NCBI GenBank assembly: GCA_017998555.1
Contig: JAGOCU010000034.1
Location: 1 to 13,014, forward strand
DNA length: 13,014 nt
DNA from: Thermoflexales bacterium
GTDB taxonomy: Bacteria > Chloroflexota > Anaerolineae > J036 > Brachytrichaceae
Direction of reading: 5' to 3'
Shown: positions 1 through 7,105 of the stretch, one piece after another
How positions within the stretch are numbered: position 1 is the first letter of the stretch
Layout of the letters: the number at the start of each line of letters is the position of its first letter
Notes under the pieces: generated by a model
Seen by the model: the letters and a program-made list of their open reading frames with translations, nothing else
What the model was told of the DNA's origin: nothing
The model's database searches: none
Made by a program: the position numbers and the translations under genes

Positions 1-1619
1 ACCCGGCGTGCCTGGCCAATCGGTTTCGGTTTCTCGACTGGACGACTTCCGCGCAAGCGTTCCAGTAAGTTCGGGGCGCGAATAACCGGTGTGGGTGGGG
101 GTGTCTGCGCTGCCGGCGTGGTCGGTGCAACTGCGCTTGGGACGGTCTTGGGCGGCGGGGCAGGCGGTGTTGGAGGCGTCGCGGGCGCGGCGGCCACGCG
201 GAGCGGTTCTGGCGCGCCCGCGAAAACGGGCGCGAGCGGCCGTGCAACCACGGGCAGGGGCTCATCGGCTTCCACCGGCACGGGCTCGTGTGAGACGTCG
301 ATCGGCGCCTGTGGCGCGCTTGCCTGGGCGACCGCCTCGACCGACACCTCGGCGGCCGCGGTTGCCGTCGCCGGCTGGGTAACGTCTTCCGATGCGGTGA
401 ATAGCCGCAAGGGCAGGCCCAGCACGACCGCCACACCCACGCACAGAAGCAGCATCGCCAATTGGGCCGTTACCTGGCCCGGGTCGGCAATGCCGCCAGC
501 CGCTCCGATCAACCCGGATAGGCCCAAACCGCGCGTGCCAAGATATGCGTCGGCGCCAATGCCATTCACCCCCGCACCGTAGGCACCTGTTGCGGCAATC
601 CCGGCGGTCAGCAGACCCAGTGCGGCTGGAATGAGCAATCGCGGAACCCCCGGGCCCGTATCGGCGCCATCGATCTTGCCATTCCACAGGAATCCGCCGC
701 CGATGACGCTGAGGGCGGAAGCAAGACCGAGCAGGCCTGCCGCCCAGATCGGCAGGGACATGGCGCCCGACGACACGGCGATCAGCGCCGCCAATACCGA
801 TGCGGTCACCGTCTCGATGCTGGGACGTTTGGACACAAACACGGAATAGCCGAGGCTTGCAAGACATGCCACGCCGGCCGCGGTGACAATGACGATCGCA
901 TAGTCCGGCACGGCCGCCTCGGGGGTTGGCGTCAGCGGATTGGCCGCCAGGACGCTGGCCGCGCCGATGATTGCCAGCCCGATCCCAATCGCGGCCCGAA
1001 ACGGGTGGGGCGATTCGGGCAATTCGTTGGCCTGGCCGGCACTTCGCCCTGATGCCAGCAGAGCAAAGGTTCCCGCAATCACGCCAGCGATGCCCAGCCC
1101 GCCGAAATCGACCGGGCCATGCCCGAGACGAAGCTGGGTCCCAAGAGTGGCGCCGATACCGCCTCCCCAGGCTGCCATGCCGGCCACCGAAAACGCCAGC
1201 GTGGCAAGCGCGGCCGCGACGCCGACAGCCAGCAGGCTGTGCCGGCGCCAGAGCGAGACTGCTGCCAGCGTGGCGCACGCCTGCGCGAGCGGCAGCCAGG
1301 CGACAAACAGCCCCTTGCCTTGGGCGACCCCCTCCAGAAAGAAGCCCTTGAGGCCCGCGATCGCCCACACGCCTCCGTCCACGGGCAACGCAAAATAGGC
1401 GCTCAGCTCCGAAAATTGGCGCTGCCCACCCCCGAGGATGCCAACGCCCCCGAACATCAGGCCAAAGCCAACGGCCAGATAGGTCAGCGAGCTGACCGCC
1501 AGGGCGACAAAACCGGCGGCGGCCGCCCGGGGTTCCGACTTGCGTTGAGCCGAGGCCACCAGGGTAAGCCAAAGGCCCAGAGGAAGCAGGAAGGCGATGA
1601 GAGCAGATTGCGGAAACAA
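1..1619 (-). CDS. Amt/Rh-fold membrane protein, degenerate ammonium transporter-like, with Pro/Ala-rich C-terminal tail (partial, 3' end off the left edge)
   Basis: The minus-strand frame is open from 1700 to base 1 and encodes many hydrophobic helices over about 410 residues, then a low-complexity tail. Residues are numbered from the TTG at 1619. Several stretches align by eye with the ammonium transporter family: FVALAVSSLTYLAVGFGLMFGG (37-58, first helices; written here only to LMF and GG as family hallmarks), AWGGGIGATLG (150-160, family VWGGGxLAS), VDFGGLGIAGVIAG (170-183, family DFAGGTVVHINAAIAG) and NGKIDGAD (313-320, family KIDD). The two pore histidines that define the transport mechanism seem to be replaced, by about Gly179 and Pro326, and the WFGFNxGS motif is absent. 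Residues 413 to the edge are rich in Pro, Ala, Val and Thr and look disordered. The start is uncertain: TTG at 1619 or 1628, no ATG or GTG before the first helix, and no Shine-Dalgarno. I infer a non-transporting or altered Amt relative; the fold assignment is fairly sure, the function is not. Confidence 0.7.
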   Translation of the reverse strand, partial: MFPQSALIAFLLPLGLWLTLVASAQRKSEPRAAAAGFVALAVSSLTYLAVGFGLMFGGVGILGGGQRQFSELSAYFALPVDGGVWAIAGLKGFFLEGVAQGKGLFVAWLPLAQACATLAAVSLWRRHSLLAVGVAAALATLAFSVAGMAAWGGGIGATLGTQLRLGHGPVDFGGLGIAGVIAGTFALLASGRSAGQANELPESPHPFRAAIGIGLAIIGAASVLAANPLTPTPEAAVPDYAIVIVTAAGVACLASLGYSVFVSKRPSIETVTASVLAALIAVSSGAMSLPIWAAGLLGLASALSVIGGGFLWNGKIDGADTGPGVPRLLIPAALGLLTAGIAATGAYGAGVNGIGADAYLGTRGLGLSGLIGAAGGIADPGQVTAQLAMLLLCVGVAVVLGLPLRLFTASEDVTQPATATAAAEVSVEAVAQASAPQAPIDVSHEPVPVEADEPLPVVARPLAPVFAGAPEPLRVAAAPATPPTPPAPPPKTVPSAVAPTTPAAQTPPPTPVIRAPNLLERLRGSRPVEKPKPIGQARR

Positions 1620-1637
1620 GCGTCGCAAGTATATAAT
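1608..1637 (+). promoter_or_regulatory. Probable sigma-70-type promoter of rsfS
   Basis: A perfect TATAAT lies at 1632-1637 with TTGCGG at 1608-1613 as a partial -35 element and an 18-base spacer. Transcription would begin near 1644, just ahead of the AAGGAG at 1645-1650, so the leader would be very short. The promoter lies inside the 5' end of the divergent Amt-like gene. On the minus strand the same AT-rich patch offers TATACT (1633-1628), a possible -10 for that gene. Confidence 0.5.
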
Positions 1638-1644
1638 GCCGCCG

Positions 1645-1650
1645 AAGGAG
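1645..1650 (+). promoter_or_regulatory. Shine-Dalgarno AAGGAG that sets the rsfS start
   Basis: AAGGAG is followed by an 8-base spacer and then ATA at 1659-1661, in the rsfS frame. No ATG, GTG or TTG lies in frame between this site and the conserved core, so the motif points to ATA as the initiation codon. Confidence 0.5.
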
Positions 1651-1658
1651 AACGCGCT

Positions 1659-2048
1659 ATACCAACCACCATCGCCAAACGGGCCGATGCGCCCGCTGAC
1701 CTACGTGCCCTTGCGCTCGGCCGCGCGGCGGCGACCGCCGCCGACGACAAGAAGGCTGAGAACACCCTTTTGCTCGATCTGCGCACGCTCGCCACGGTTT
1801 TCGACTTTTTCGTCATCTGCTCGGCGCCATCTGATCGGCAACTCGAAGCGGTTGCCTCGCATGTGCGCGAAGTGGTGCGGGCCGAATTCAGCCTGTCGCC
1901 GCGCACGGTTGAGGGCGAGGCGGATTCAGGCTGGATGCTGGTCGACTACGGAGATGTGGTCGTGCACATCATGACGCCCCGGCTGCGCGCCTACTACGGG
2001 CTTGAGACGTTGTGGGCCCATGCCCCGGTCCTGCTCCGCTTGCAGTAA
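1659..2048 (+). CDS. rsfS: Ribosomal silencing factor RsfS (Iojap/DUF143 family), apparent ATA start
   Basis: RsfS binds ribosomal protein uL14 on the large subunit and blocks subunit joining, lowering translation when nutrients run short. The family signature is clear: AADDKKAENTLLLDLR (27-42), DFFVICSAPSDRQ (49-61), VEGEADSGWMLVDYGDVVVH (84-103) and YYGLETLW (112-119), numbered from ATA at 1659. That start gives 129 residues, near the family norm, and sits 8 bases after AAGGAG. The nearest canonical start in frame is TTG at 1608, which would give 146 residues, overlap the -35 element and lack a good Shine-Dalgarno. The gene stands alone rather than beside nadD, its frequent partner, and converges on rodA, ending 6 bases before the shared hairpin. 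The product is certain; the start is not. Confidence 0.9.
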   Translation: MPTTIAKRADAPADLRALALGRAAATAADDKKAENTLLLDLRTLATVFDFFVICSAPSDRQLEAVASHVREVVRAEFSLSPRTVEGEADSGWMLVDYGDVVVHIMTPRLRAYYGLETLWAHAPVLLRLQ

Positions 2049-2054
2049 CCAGAA

Positions 2055-2119
2055 AAAACAATGGGCGAGAACACCATCCCCGCGCGAAGCGCGGGGATGG
2101 TGTTCTCGCCCATTGTTTT
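2055..2119. terminator. Bidirectional intrinsic terminator: perfect 31-bp inverted repeat, 3-base loop
   Basis: The arms at 2055-2085 and 2089-2119 are exact reverse complements, with loop GAA at 2086-2088. The inner stem is GC-rich (CCCCGCGC against GCGCGGGG) and the outer ends are AAAA and TTTT. On the minus strand the stem runs into six Ts (2058-2053), a good rho-independent terminator for the rodA operon; on the plus strand it ends in TTTT for rsfS. It fills the gap between the two convergent stop codons (2048 and 2126). The stem is longer and more perfect than is usual for a terminator. Confidence 0.85.
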
Positions 2120-2125
2120 GGACTT

Positions 2126-3226
2126 TCAGAACTCGAGCCGGCGGTGGCGCATCACCACACTCTCAACAATCCCGACGGCGGCCAGCAACGTGAGCAGATT
2201 GCTCCGCCCGTAGCTGACAAAGGGCAGAACGACGCCCGTCACAGGCAGTATCCCAAGCTGCATGCCAACGTTCGTGTAGGTCTGCAGGAACAGCATCGCG
2301 GCCACGCCCACGCATAGCAACCGACCAAACGTGTCGCGCGAAAGCCAGGCCGCGCGGAGCGCGCGGGCAATCACCAGCAGAATCAGAACGAGAAAAGTGA
2401 TTGCGCCCGCAAAACCGAGTTCTTCGCCAATCACCGAATAGATGAAATCGGTGTGGCGGGCCGGGACCAGCCGGAGCTGCGAGAACGTTCCGGACTGATA
2501 TCCCAGCCCGGTCAGCCCACCGGACGAAAGCGCGAGACGGGCCTGATCGATCTGGTAGGTGTCTCCGGCGGCAACGTTGATGCCGAGCAGTTTTTCGATA
2601 CGCTCGACCTGATAGGTCTGGATCAGGCCGAGTTGCTGGATGATGAGGATCATGGCGATGCCGGCCACCACCATCACGACCGCATGCTGGCGCTCGATGC
2701 CGCCAACAAACACGATCGCCAGCCAGATGAAGACGATGGTCAGGGCCGTGCTCAGATTGGGCTGGCGCATGATCAGGAACACGCAGGGCGCCACGGCGAG
2801 CAGGGTCAGGCCAATCGTCTCGAAATACGGCCGCCGGCCCTGCCGGCTCGAGATGATGTAGGCCAGCACGACAGTGAGCAGAATCTTGGCGATCTCGCCC
2901 GGTTGCAGGTCGAAGGATCCGATTTGAAACCAGCGCCGGGCGCCAAAGCGATCGGTGCCAAAGATCAGCACGGCCGCCAGCGAGGCCAGCGTGAGCGCGT
3001 AGAGCGGGATGGCCACGTTCTTGAGCAGCGAGTAATCGGTGACGACGACCAGCAGCATCACGCCCAGGCCGGCCAGGGCGGTGACCGCCTGGGCGAACGG
3101 CAGTCCTTCAATGACGGGGTCGCCGCGCGTGGCGCTGCGCACCATCGCGATACCGCCGATGAGCAGCGCCACGATCAGGCCGATCATGACGAAGTCGAAG
3201 TGGCGCCAAAGCCGACGATCAGGCAT
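2126..3226 (-). CDS. rodA: RodA, SEDS-family peptidoglycan glycosyltransferase of the elongasome
   Basis: RodA polymerises lipid II into glycan strands in the inner membrane and works as a pair with the transpeptidase PBP2 under MreB control. The 366-residue protein has about ten membrane segments and the family landmarks GARRWF (95-100), QPGEIAKI (108-115), RQPNLSTAL (154-162), PARHTDFIYSVIGEE (255-269) and PFVSYGRSN (335-343). Asp260 in HTDFI matches the catalytic aspartate of RodA. Two usually strict motifs are changed: QPDLGT reads QPNLST and SYGGSS reads SYGRSN. Length is typical. It is the last gene of the cell-shape operon, its ATG 9 bases after the minE stop, and is followed within 7 bases by the terminator hairpin. 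RodA rather than FtsW is favoured by the operon context and the RHTDFI motif. Confidence 0.93.
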   Translation of the reverse strand: MPDRRLWRHFDFVMIGLIVALLIGGIAMVRSATRGDPVIEGLPFAQAVTALAGLGVMLLVVVTDYSLLKNVAIPLYALTLASLAAVLIFGTDRFGARRWFQIGSFDLQPGEIAKILLTVVLAYIISSRQGRRPYFETIGLTLLAVAPCVFLIMRQPNLSTALTIVFIWLAIVFVGGIERQHAVVMVVAGIAMILIIQQLGLIQTYQVERIEKLLGINVAAGDTYQIDQARLALSSGGLTGLGYQSGTFSQLRLVPARHTDFIYSVIGEELGFAGAITFLVLILLVIARALRAAWLSRDTFGRLLCVGVAAMLFLQTYTNVGMQLGILPVTGVVLPFVSYGRSNLLTLLAAVGIVESVVMRHRRLEF

Positions 3227-3235
3227 GGTTCGGCA

Positions 3236-3493
3236 TCATCGTTTGCGCGTGACGGGCGCCAGCGGGATGTCGACCATCAGCCGGCGTTCGCCGCCCTCGT
3301 CTTCGATATTGACGGCCACCCGGTCTCGATCGATTTGCAGGCGGCTCGCGATGACGTTGATGATGTCGTCGCGAATGGCCTCCAGCATGCCGGGGGCGAT
3401 CTCGGCGCGGTCGTGGATCAGCACGAATTGCAGACGCTGCTTGGCGGAGTTGGCGCTCTTTCGGCCACCGAACCATTGCTTGAAGATGCTCAT
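3236..3493 (-). CDS. minE: MinE, cell division topological specificity factor
   Basis: MinE stimulates the MinD ATPase, releases it from the membrane and drives the Min oscillation that keeps the Z-ring at midcell. At 85 residues it has the normal size. The N-terminus MSIFKQWFGGRK is a short amphipathic membrane-targeting segment; residues 12-29 (SANSAKQRLQFVLIHDRA) correspond to the MinD-contact region, and DIINVIASRLQIDRDRVAV (43-61) to the dimeric C-terminal domain. The ATG lies 33 bases after the minD stop, the largest gap in the operon, with no clear Shine-Dalgarno. An overlapping 85-codon frame starting at 3476 is a shadow. MinE next to minD implies pole-to-pole oscillation rather than a static DivIVA-anchored Min system. 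Confidence 0.9.
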   Translation of the reverse strand: MSIFKQWFGGRKSANSAKQRLQFVLIHDRAEIAPGMLEAIRDDIINVIASRLQIDRDRVAVNIEDEGGERRLMVDIPLAPVTRKR

Positions 3494-3526
3494 CGATGTG
3501 ACTCTGGCGTAGGGTGTTCGATCGCG

Positions 3527-4315
3527 TTAACCACGGCCGAAAAGCCGCTGCAGAAGCCCGCCGTTTTGCGGAGGCTGCAGTGGCACGACTTCGCCCATGA
3601 CCCTGCGGGCGATATCCGCATAAGCTGCCGATGCCGGGCCCTTCCCGCTCAGCGCGACCGGTGTGCCTCGGTTTGTCGACGACAGGATCGCTTCGTCTTC
3701 GGGCACCACACCAATGATCTCGGTCGACAGCACCTCATGAATGTCGTCAACCGAGAGCATGTCCTGCTTCTTCACCCGGGCTGCCACGATCCGGTTGATG
3801 ATGAGATGGACAGTCCGATCCTTCTCCTTGGATTCGATCAGACCGATCACCCTGTCGGAATCACGCACGGAAGAAACCTCCGGGTTGGTGACGACCAGAC
3901 AGCGGTCGGCCGGGGCCAGACACGTCTCGAATCCCTGTTCGATCCCGGCCGGCGAGTCGACGATGATGAAGTCGAATTCGGCTCGAAGTTCGTCGCACAA
4001 CGCGACCATCTTCTCGGGGTTCATCGCGGTCTTGTCGCGCGTCTGAGCCGTGGCCAGGAGATACAACTCGGGGGCGCGCTTGTCCCGGATCAGGGCCTGC
4101 TTGAGTTTGCAGCGGCCCTCGACATAGTCGACCGCGTCGTAGATGATCCGGTTCTCGAGACCCATGATGATGTCGAGATTGCGCAAACCGATATCGCCGT
4201 CAAAGATGACGACCTTTTGCCCGCGCAAGGCGAGCGCGCAGCCGAGGTTGGCCGTCGTCGTGGTTTTGCCGACGCCGCCCTTGCCGGAGGTGATGGTAAT
4301 GACTGTTCCGTGCAT
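3527..4315 (-). CDS. minD: MinD, septum site-determining ATPase
   Basis: MinD is a ParA/MinD-type ATPase that dimerises on the membrane with ATP, recruits MinC to block FtsZ assembly near the poles, and is cleared by MinE. The 262-residue protein shows the deviant Walker A GKGGVGKTTT (11-20, signature Lys11 and catalytic-loop Lys17), the switch I segment DGDIGLRNLD (39-48), and the Walker B-like FIIVDSPAG (116-124). The C-terminal GGLLQRLFGRG is the amphipathic membrane-targeting helix. The ATG lies 3 bases after the minC stop, so translation is probably coupled; GAGAAG just upstream is a weak Shine-Dalgarno. Start and product are secure. Confidence 0.96.
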   Translation of the reverse strand: MHGTVITITSGKGGVGKTTTTANLGCALALRGQKVVIFDGDIGLRNLDIIMGLENRIIYDAVDYVEGRCKLKQALIRDKRAPELYLLATAQTRDKTAMNPEKMVALCDELRAEFDFIIVDSPAGIEQGFETCLAPADRCLVVTNPEVSSVRDSDRVIGLIESKEKDRTVHLIINRIVAARVKKQDMLSVDDIHEVLSTEIIGVVPEDEAILSSTNRGTPVALSGKGPASAAYADIARRVMGEVVPLQPPQNGGLLQRLFGRG

Positions 4316-4318
4316 GCT

Positions 4319-5071
4319 TTACTTCTCTTGCCAGGCTGTGATGTCGATGCCGGCGTCGCCGAGTCGGGCCAGGCTGGCCACTTTGGCCCGGCGGCGGTCT
4401 GCGGCGGGTTGAATCAATTGTGTGTCCGCGATGCGCAACGTCGAAGGATGCAATGTCAGCGCGCCCACGATTGCGCTCGCATCGCCAAGCGCGCCCGCGT
4501 GAGCCGATCCCTGCAACTTTCCCCAGACGATGATATCACCGCCAGCGATGAGTTGCGCGCCCGGATTTACGTCACCGACGACGACGATATGGCCAGGATG
4601 CCGAATGACCTGGCCCGAGCGCACCCGCCGGCGGACCAGCACGCCGTCGGTGCCCTCGTCGCCATGGTCGCCCGCCGCGGCCGGCTCGCCGGGCGCGCTG
4701 TCGTCCGGGCTGGCGCGCTTCGACGGTGTTTCCGAGCCGGAATCGGGTGGGGGGCTGCCGTTGCGCGCGCGGGGAGTCGAGGCCCCCGGCAGGGTGTGTT
4801 CCAGGGCGAGCGCGGCTGCGTTTCGAATCGTCTCGGGGTTCTGGCTCAGAATCGCCCAGAGCTGAACCTCAAAGCTTGTCAACAGGGTTTGCGCGCGGGC
4901 GATATCGTCGCGGCTGAGGGCCATGCCCTTCACGTCCAGCGCCACCCGTCCGCCTTTGAAAAAGTTGGCGCTGACGGCGAGTTTGGCTTCGAGCTCGCGC
5001 AGTTGCTCGTGCCAGGTTCCATCGCCCAGAACGATAAGCAGTCCCTCGCGGAGTCCTTTGATGGTGATCAT
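4319..5071 (-). CDS. minC: MinC, septum site-determining inhibitor of FtsZ
   Basis: MinC is the Min effector that destabilises FtsZ polymers and is brought to the membrane by MinD. At 250 residues it has a MinC_N domain (MITIKGLREGLLIVLGDG at the start, to about 92), a hydrophilic Pro/Ser/Asp-rich linker (about 93-142), and a beta-helical MinC_C domain with the MinD-binding motif VRSGQVIRHPGHIVVVGDVN (150-169), then GAQLIAGGDIIVWGKLQG and AHAGA. I chose the ATG at 5071 because MinC_N begins there; the frame stays open to 5287, but the extra 72 residues lie inside mrdA and resemble no MinC. The gene starts 11 bases after the mrdA stop with no Shine-Dalgarno. The roughly 50-residue linker is long for the family. 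Confidence 0.93.
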   Translation of the reverse strand: MITIKGLREGLLIVLGDGTWHEQLRELEAKLAVSANFFKGGRVALDVKGMALSRDDIARAQTLLTSFEVQLWAILSQNPETIRNAAALALEHTLPGASTPRARNGSPPPDSGSETPSKRASPDDSAPGEPAAAGDHGDEGTDGVLVRRRVRSGQVIRHPGHIVVVGDVNPGAQLIAGGDIIVWGKLQGSAHAGALGDASAIVGALTLHPSTLRIADTQLIQPAADRRRAKVASLARLGDAGIDITAWQEK

Positions 5072-5082
5072 GCGTTGTGCGT

Positions 5083-7092
5083 CTATTCGGTCTTGACGAT
5101 CTGCTGGTCCTTGGGGAGCGGCAGGCCAAAGTAGTCGGCGATGATGCGCTGCGCTATCGGGGCCGCGACGGCCGAACCCTGACCGCCATTCCAGATGTAG
5201 ACGGCCAGGGCGATTGTGGGCTTCTCGGCGGGCGCGTAGGCGACAAACCAGGCATGCGACGGCTGCACGCGGATGCCCGGGTAGCACACCCCGGTCTTCT
5301 GGGCGATATCGTCGCAGAATTCGGCCGTCCCGGTCTTGCCGGCGTAGGTCAGCCCGGGGATTTGGACCGATCGGGCCGTGCCCTCGGGGCCGACGACCGA
5401 GACCAGCGCATCCTGGATGGCTTTCATGTTCTGCGGCTTGATCGGGAGCGTGCGCACGACTTCGGGGGCGAACGTGCGCACGACGGCGCCATTCACATCC
5501 ACAATCTCATGCACCAGCCGCGGCTTGTAGAGTGTCCCGCCGTTGGCAATCGTGGCGATGATATTGGCCATTTCGAGGGGCGTGACGATCAGGTAACCCT
5601 GGCCGATCGCCACGTTGTAGCTGTCGCCAACCGTCCAGACATCCCCGAAAGTTGCCCGCTTCCAGGCGGTGGTCGGGGCAAACCCGCGCACGCGCGAGAG
5701 GTCCGTCCGCGCAGCGGTGTCGCCGATGCCGAACGTGCGGGCCCAGTCTGCGAGCTTGTCCGGCCCCATCCCCGCGATGCCTTCTTTCTTGTATCCGCCG
5801 ACCGCCTTTCGAAAGTACGTGTTGCAGGAATTGCGGAGCGCATCGGCGAGCCGTTGCGGCCCGTGCAGGCCGCCGGTAAGGCCGATCCAGCAGTAGAAAT
5901 CCTTCGAGGCGCGCGGATTGGTGGGATCAATCTCGCTTTCCACCGTAAACACACCCGGATCGTAGATTACCGTATTGAGATCGACGGCTCCCTCTTCGAG
6001 CAGCGCGGCCGCGGTGACGATCTTAAAGGTCGATCCCGGCGGCACGGTATCGTCGGTAGCCTTGTTGAGCAGCGGAAGATGCGGGTTGTTGTAGAGATCG
6101 TCGAGCTCCTTCTGGGTGATGTTTCCCCGGGTGAAGAGGTTGTTGTCGAATCCCGGAATCCCCAGCATGCCCAATACCTCGCCGGTATTGGGGTCCAGCG
6201 CAACAACAGCGCCGCGGGGCGATTTCACCTTGGCCATGCCCGTCACCAGGGCGTCGGAGATGATCTTCTGCAGGCGGAGATCGATTGTCAGGCGAACCCC
6301 GTTCCCCTCGCGGGGCGGCGTTGTGCCGTAGCGCTGAATCACCTCGCCAGATGCGTCTTCGAGAACGGATTCCGTGCCCTTGACCCCGCGCATGTCACTT
6401 TCGTTCAGGAATTCCATCCCTGACAAGCCGACCCGGTCGACGCCGGCATCGTAGCCGTCGCGCTCGTAGTCCGCTTCGGAACCAGCCGGAACTTTGCCAA
6501 TGTAGCCCAGGATGTTGCCCAGCAGGTCCCGGTATGGGTAATAGCGCGAGCCAACGCTTTGGGCATATACCCCCGGCATTGTCAGGGCCAGTTCCTGAAT
6601 ATAAAGGGCGGTTTCGCGCGGGATGTTTTCCGCGACCACGATCGGCCGGTAGGGCGCCACACCCGACTGTTGCAGCACCTTTGTGAAGATGTCGCCCGCC
6701 GTAAGCCCGGGTTGGGCGATGATTTCGGCCAGACGGTTGTAGATGGCCACCCGGTCGATTCGCCGCTGAATGGTGTCATCCCGGTCCGGCAGTTCCGCTG
6801 GCACGATCGCGATCTGGTACAGCGGGGCGTTCCGGACTACCGCCTCGCCATTTCGATCGTAGATCAGCCCGCGCAGCGCGGGCAATTCCCGCGTTCGGAC
6901 CGAGGCCCGGGTAACCTGTTGGGCGGAATCTGCCTGGAATCGGGTCTGAAGATCAAATAGCCGCACCCCGAGGGATGCGATCGCGAGGGCGAAAGCGGTG
7001 CCCAGCGCGATGAGGCGCAGCAGGCCTCCCCGGTTGTCCGGTGGCGGCGTCTGCGAACTGCGCCGAAGGATTTTCAGACTGTCAATGCGCAT
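5083..7092 (-). CDS. mrdA: Penicillin-binding protein 2 (MrdA), class B transpeptidase of the elongasome
   Basis: PBP2 cross-links new lateral-wall peptidoglycan and activates its partner RodA. The 669-residue protein has a basic N-terminus, one membrane anchor (about 26-46), a pedestal/dimerisation region with RGLIYDRNGE (74-83), and a C-terminal transpeptidase domain. The catalytic motifs are intact: SxxK as STFK (Ser354, Lys357), SxN as SCN (422-424) and KTG (586-588, in AGKTGTAEF). PTHAWF-like PSHAWFVAYAP follows at 611-621. Between KTG and that strand a loop carries Cys593 and Cys603, and further cysteines occur at 401 and 423; the loop pair could form a disulfide outside the cell. It lies between mreD (13-base gap) and minC (11-base gap). 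Placement in the mre operon identifies it as the elongation rather than the division PBP. Confidence 0.95.
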   Translation of the reverse strand: MRIDSLKILRRSSQTPPPDNRGGLLRLIALGTAFALAIASLGVRLFDLQTRFQADSAQQVTRASVRTRELPALRGLIYDRNGEAVVRNAPLYQIAIVPAELPDRDDTIQRRIDRVAIYNRLAEIIAQPGLTAGDIFTKVLQQSGVAPYRPIVVAENIPRETALYIQELALTMPGVYAQSVGSRYYPYRDLLGNILGYIGKVPAGSEADYERDGYDAGVDRVGLSGMEFLNESDMRGVKGTESVLEDASGEVIQRYGTTPPREGNGVRLTIDLRLQKIISDALVTGMAKVKSPRGAVVALDPNTGEVLGMLGIPGFDNNLFTRGNITQKELDDLYNNPHLPLLNKATDDTVPPGSTFKIVTAAALLEEGAVDLNTVIYDPGVFTVESEIDPTNPRASKDFYCWIGLTGGLHGPQRLADALRNSCNTYFRKAVGGYKKEGIAGMGPDKLADWARTFGIGDTAARTDLSRVRGFAPTTAWKRATFGDVWTVGDSYNVAIGQGYLIVTPLEMANIIATIANGGTLYKPRLVHEIVDVNGAVVRTFAPEVVRTLPIKPQNMKAIQDALVSVVGPEGTARSVQIPGLTYAGKTGTAEFCDDIAQKTGVCYPGIRVQPSHAWFVAYAPAEKPTIALAVYIWNGGQGSAVAAPIAQRIIADYFGLPLPKDQQIVKTE

Positions 7093-7105
7093 GGGTCTGG
7101 GGCGG

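Noticed and set aside
262..1572. A 436-codon minus-strand frame in the left region
   Set aside because: Its product is Arg/Gly-rich without membrane or domain pattern. The neighbouring minus-strand frame gives the coherent Amt-like membrane protein and is open over a longer span.
2070..2105. A hairpin resembling a type I-E CRISPR repeat (CCCCGCGC arms with GGGGATGG)
   Set aside because: There is only one copy, no spacers and no cas genes; it is the centre of the longer perfect inverted repeat that fits a convergent terminator.
2453..5134. An 893-codon open frame on the plus strand across rodA, minE, minD and minC
   Set aside because: It is antisense to four well-supported genes and its product is hydrophilic, His/Asp-rich and of biased composition, as expected for a shadow frame in GC-rich DNA.
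5072..5287. A 72-residue N-terminal extension of MinC
   Set aside because: It lies wholly inside the mrdA coding sequence and its Arg-rich composition is that of a shadow; MinC_N begins at the ATG at 5071.
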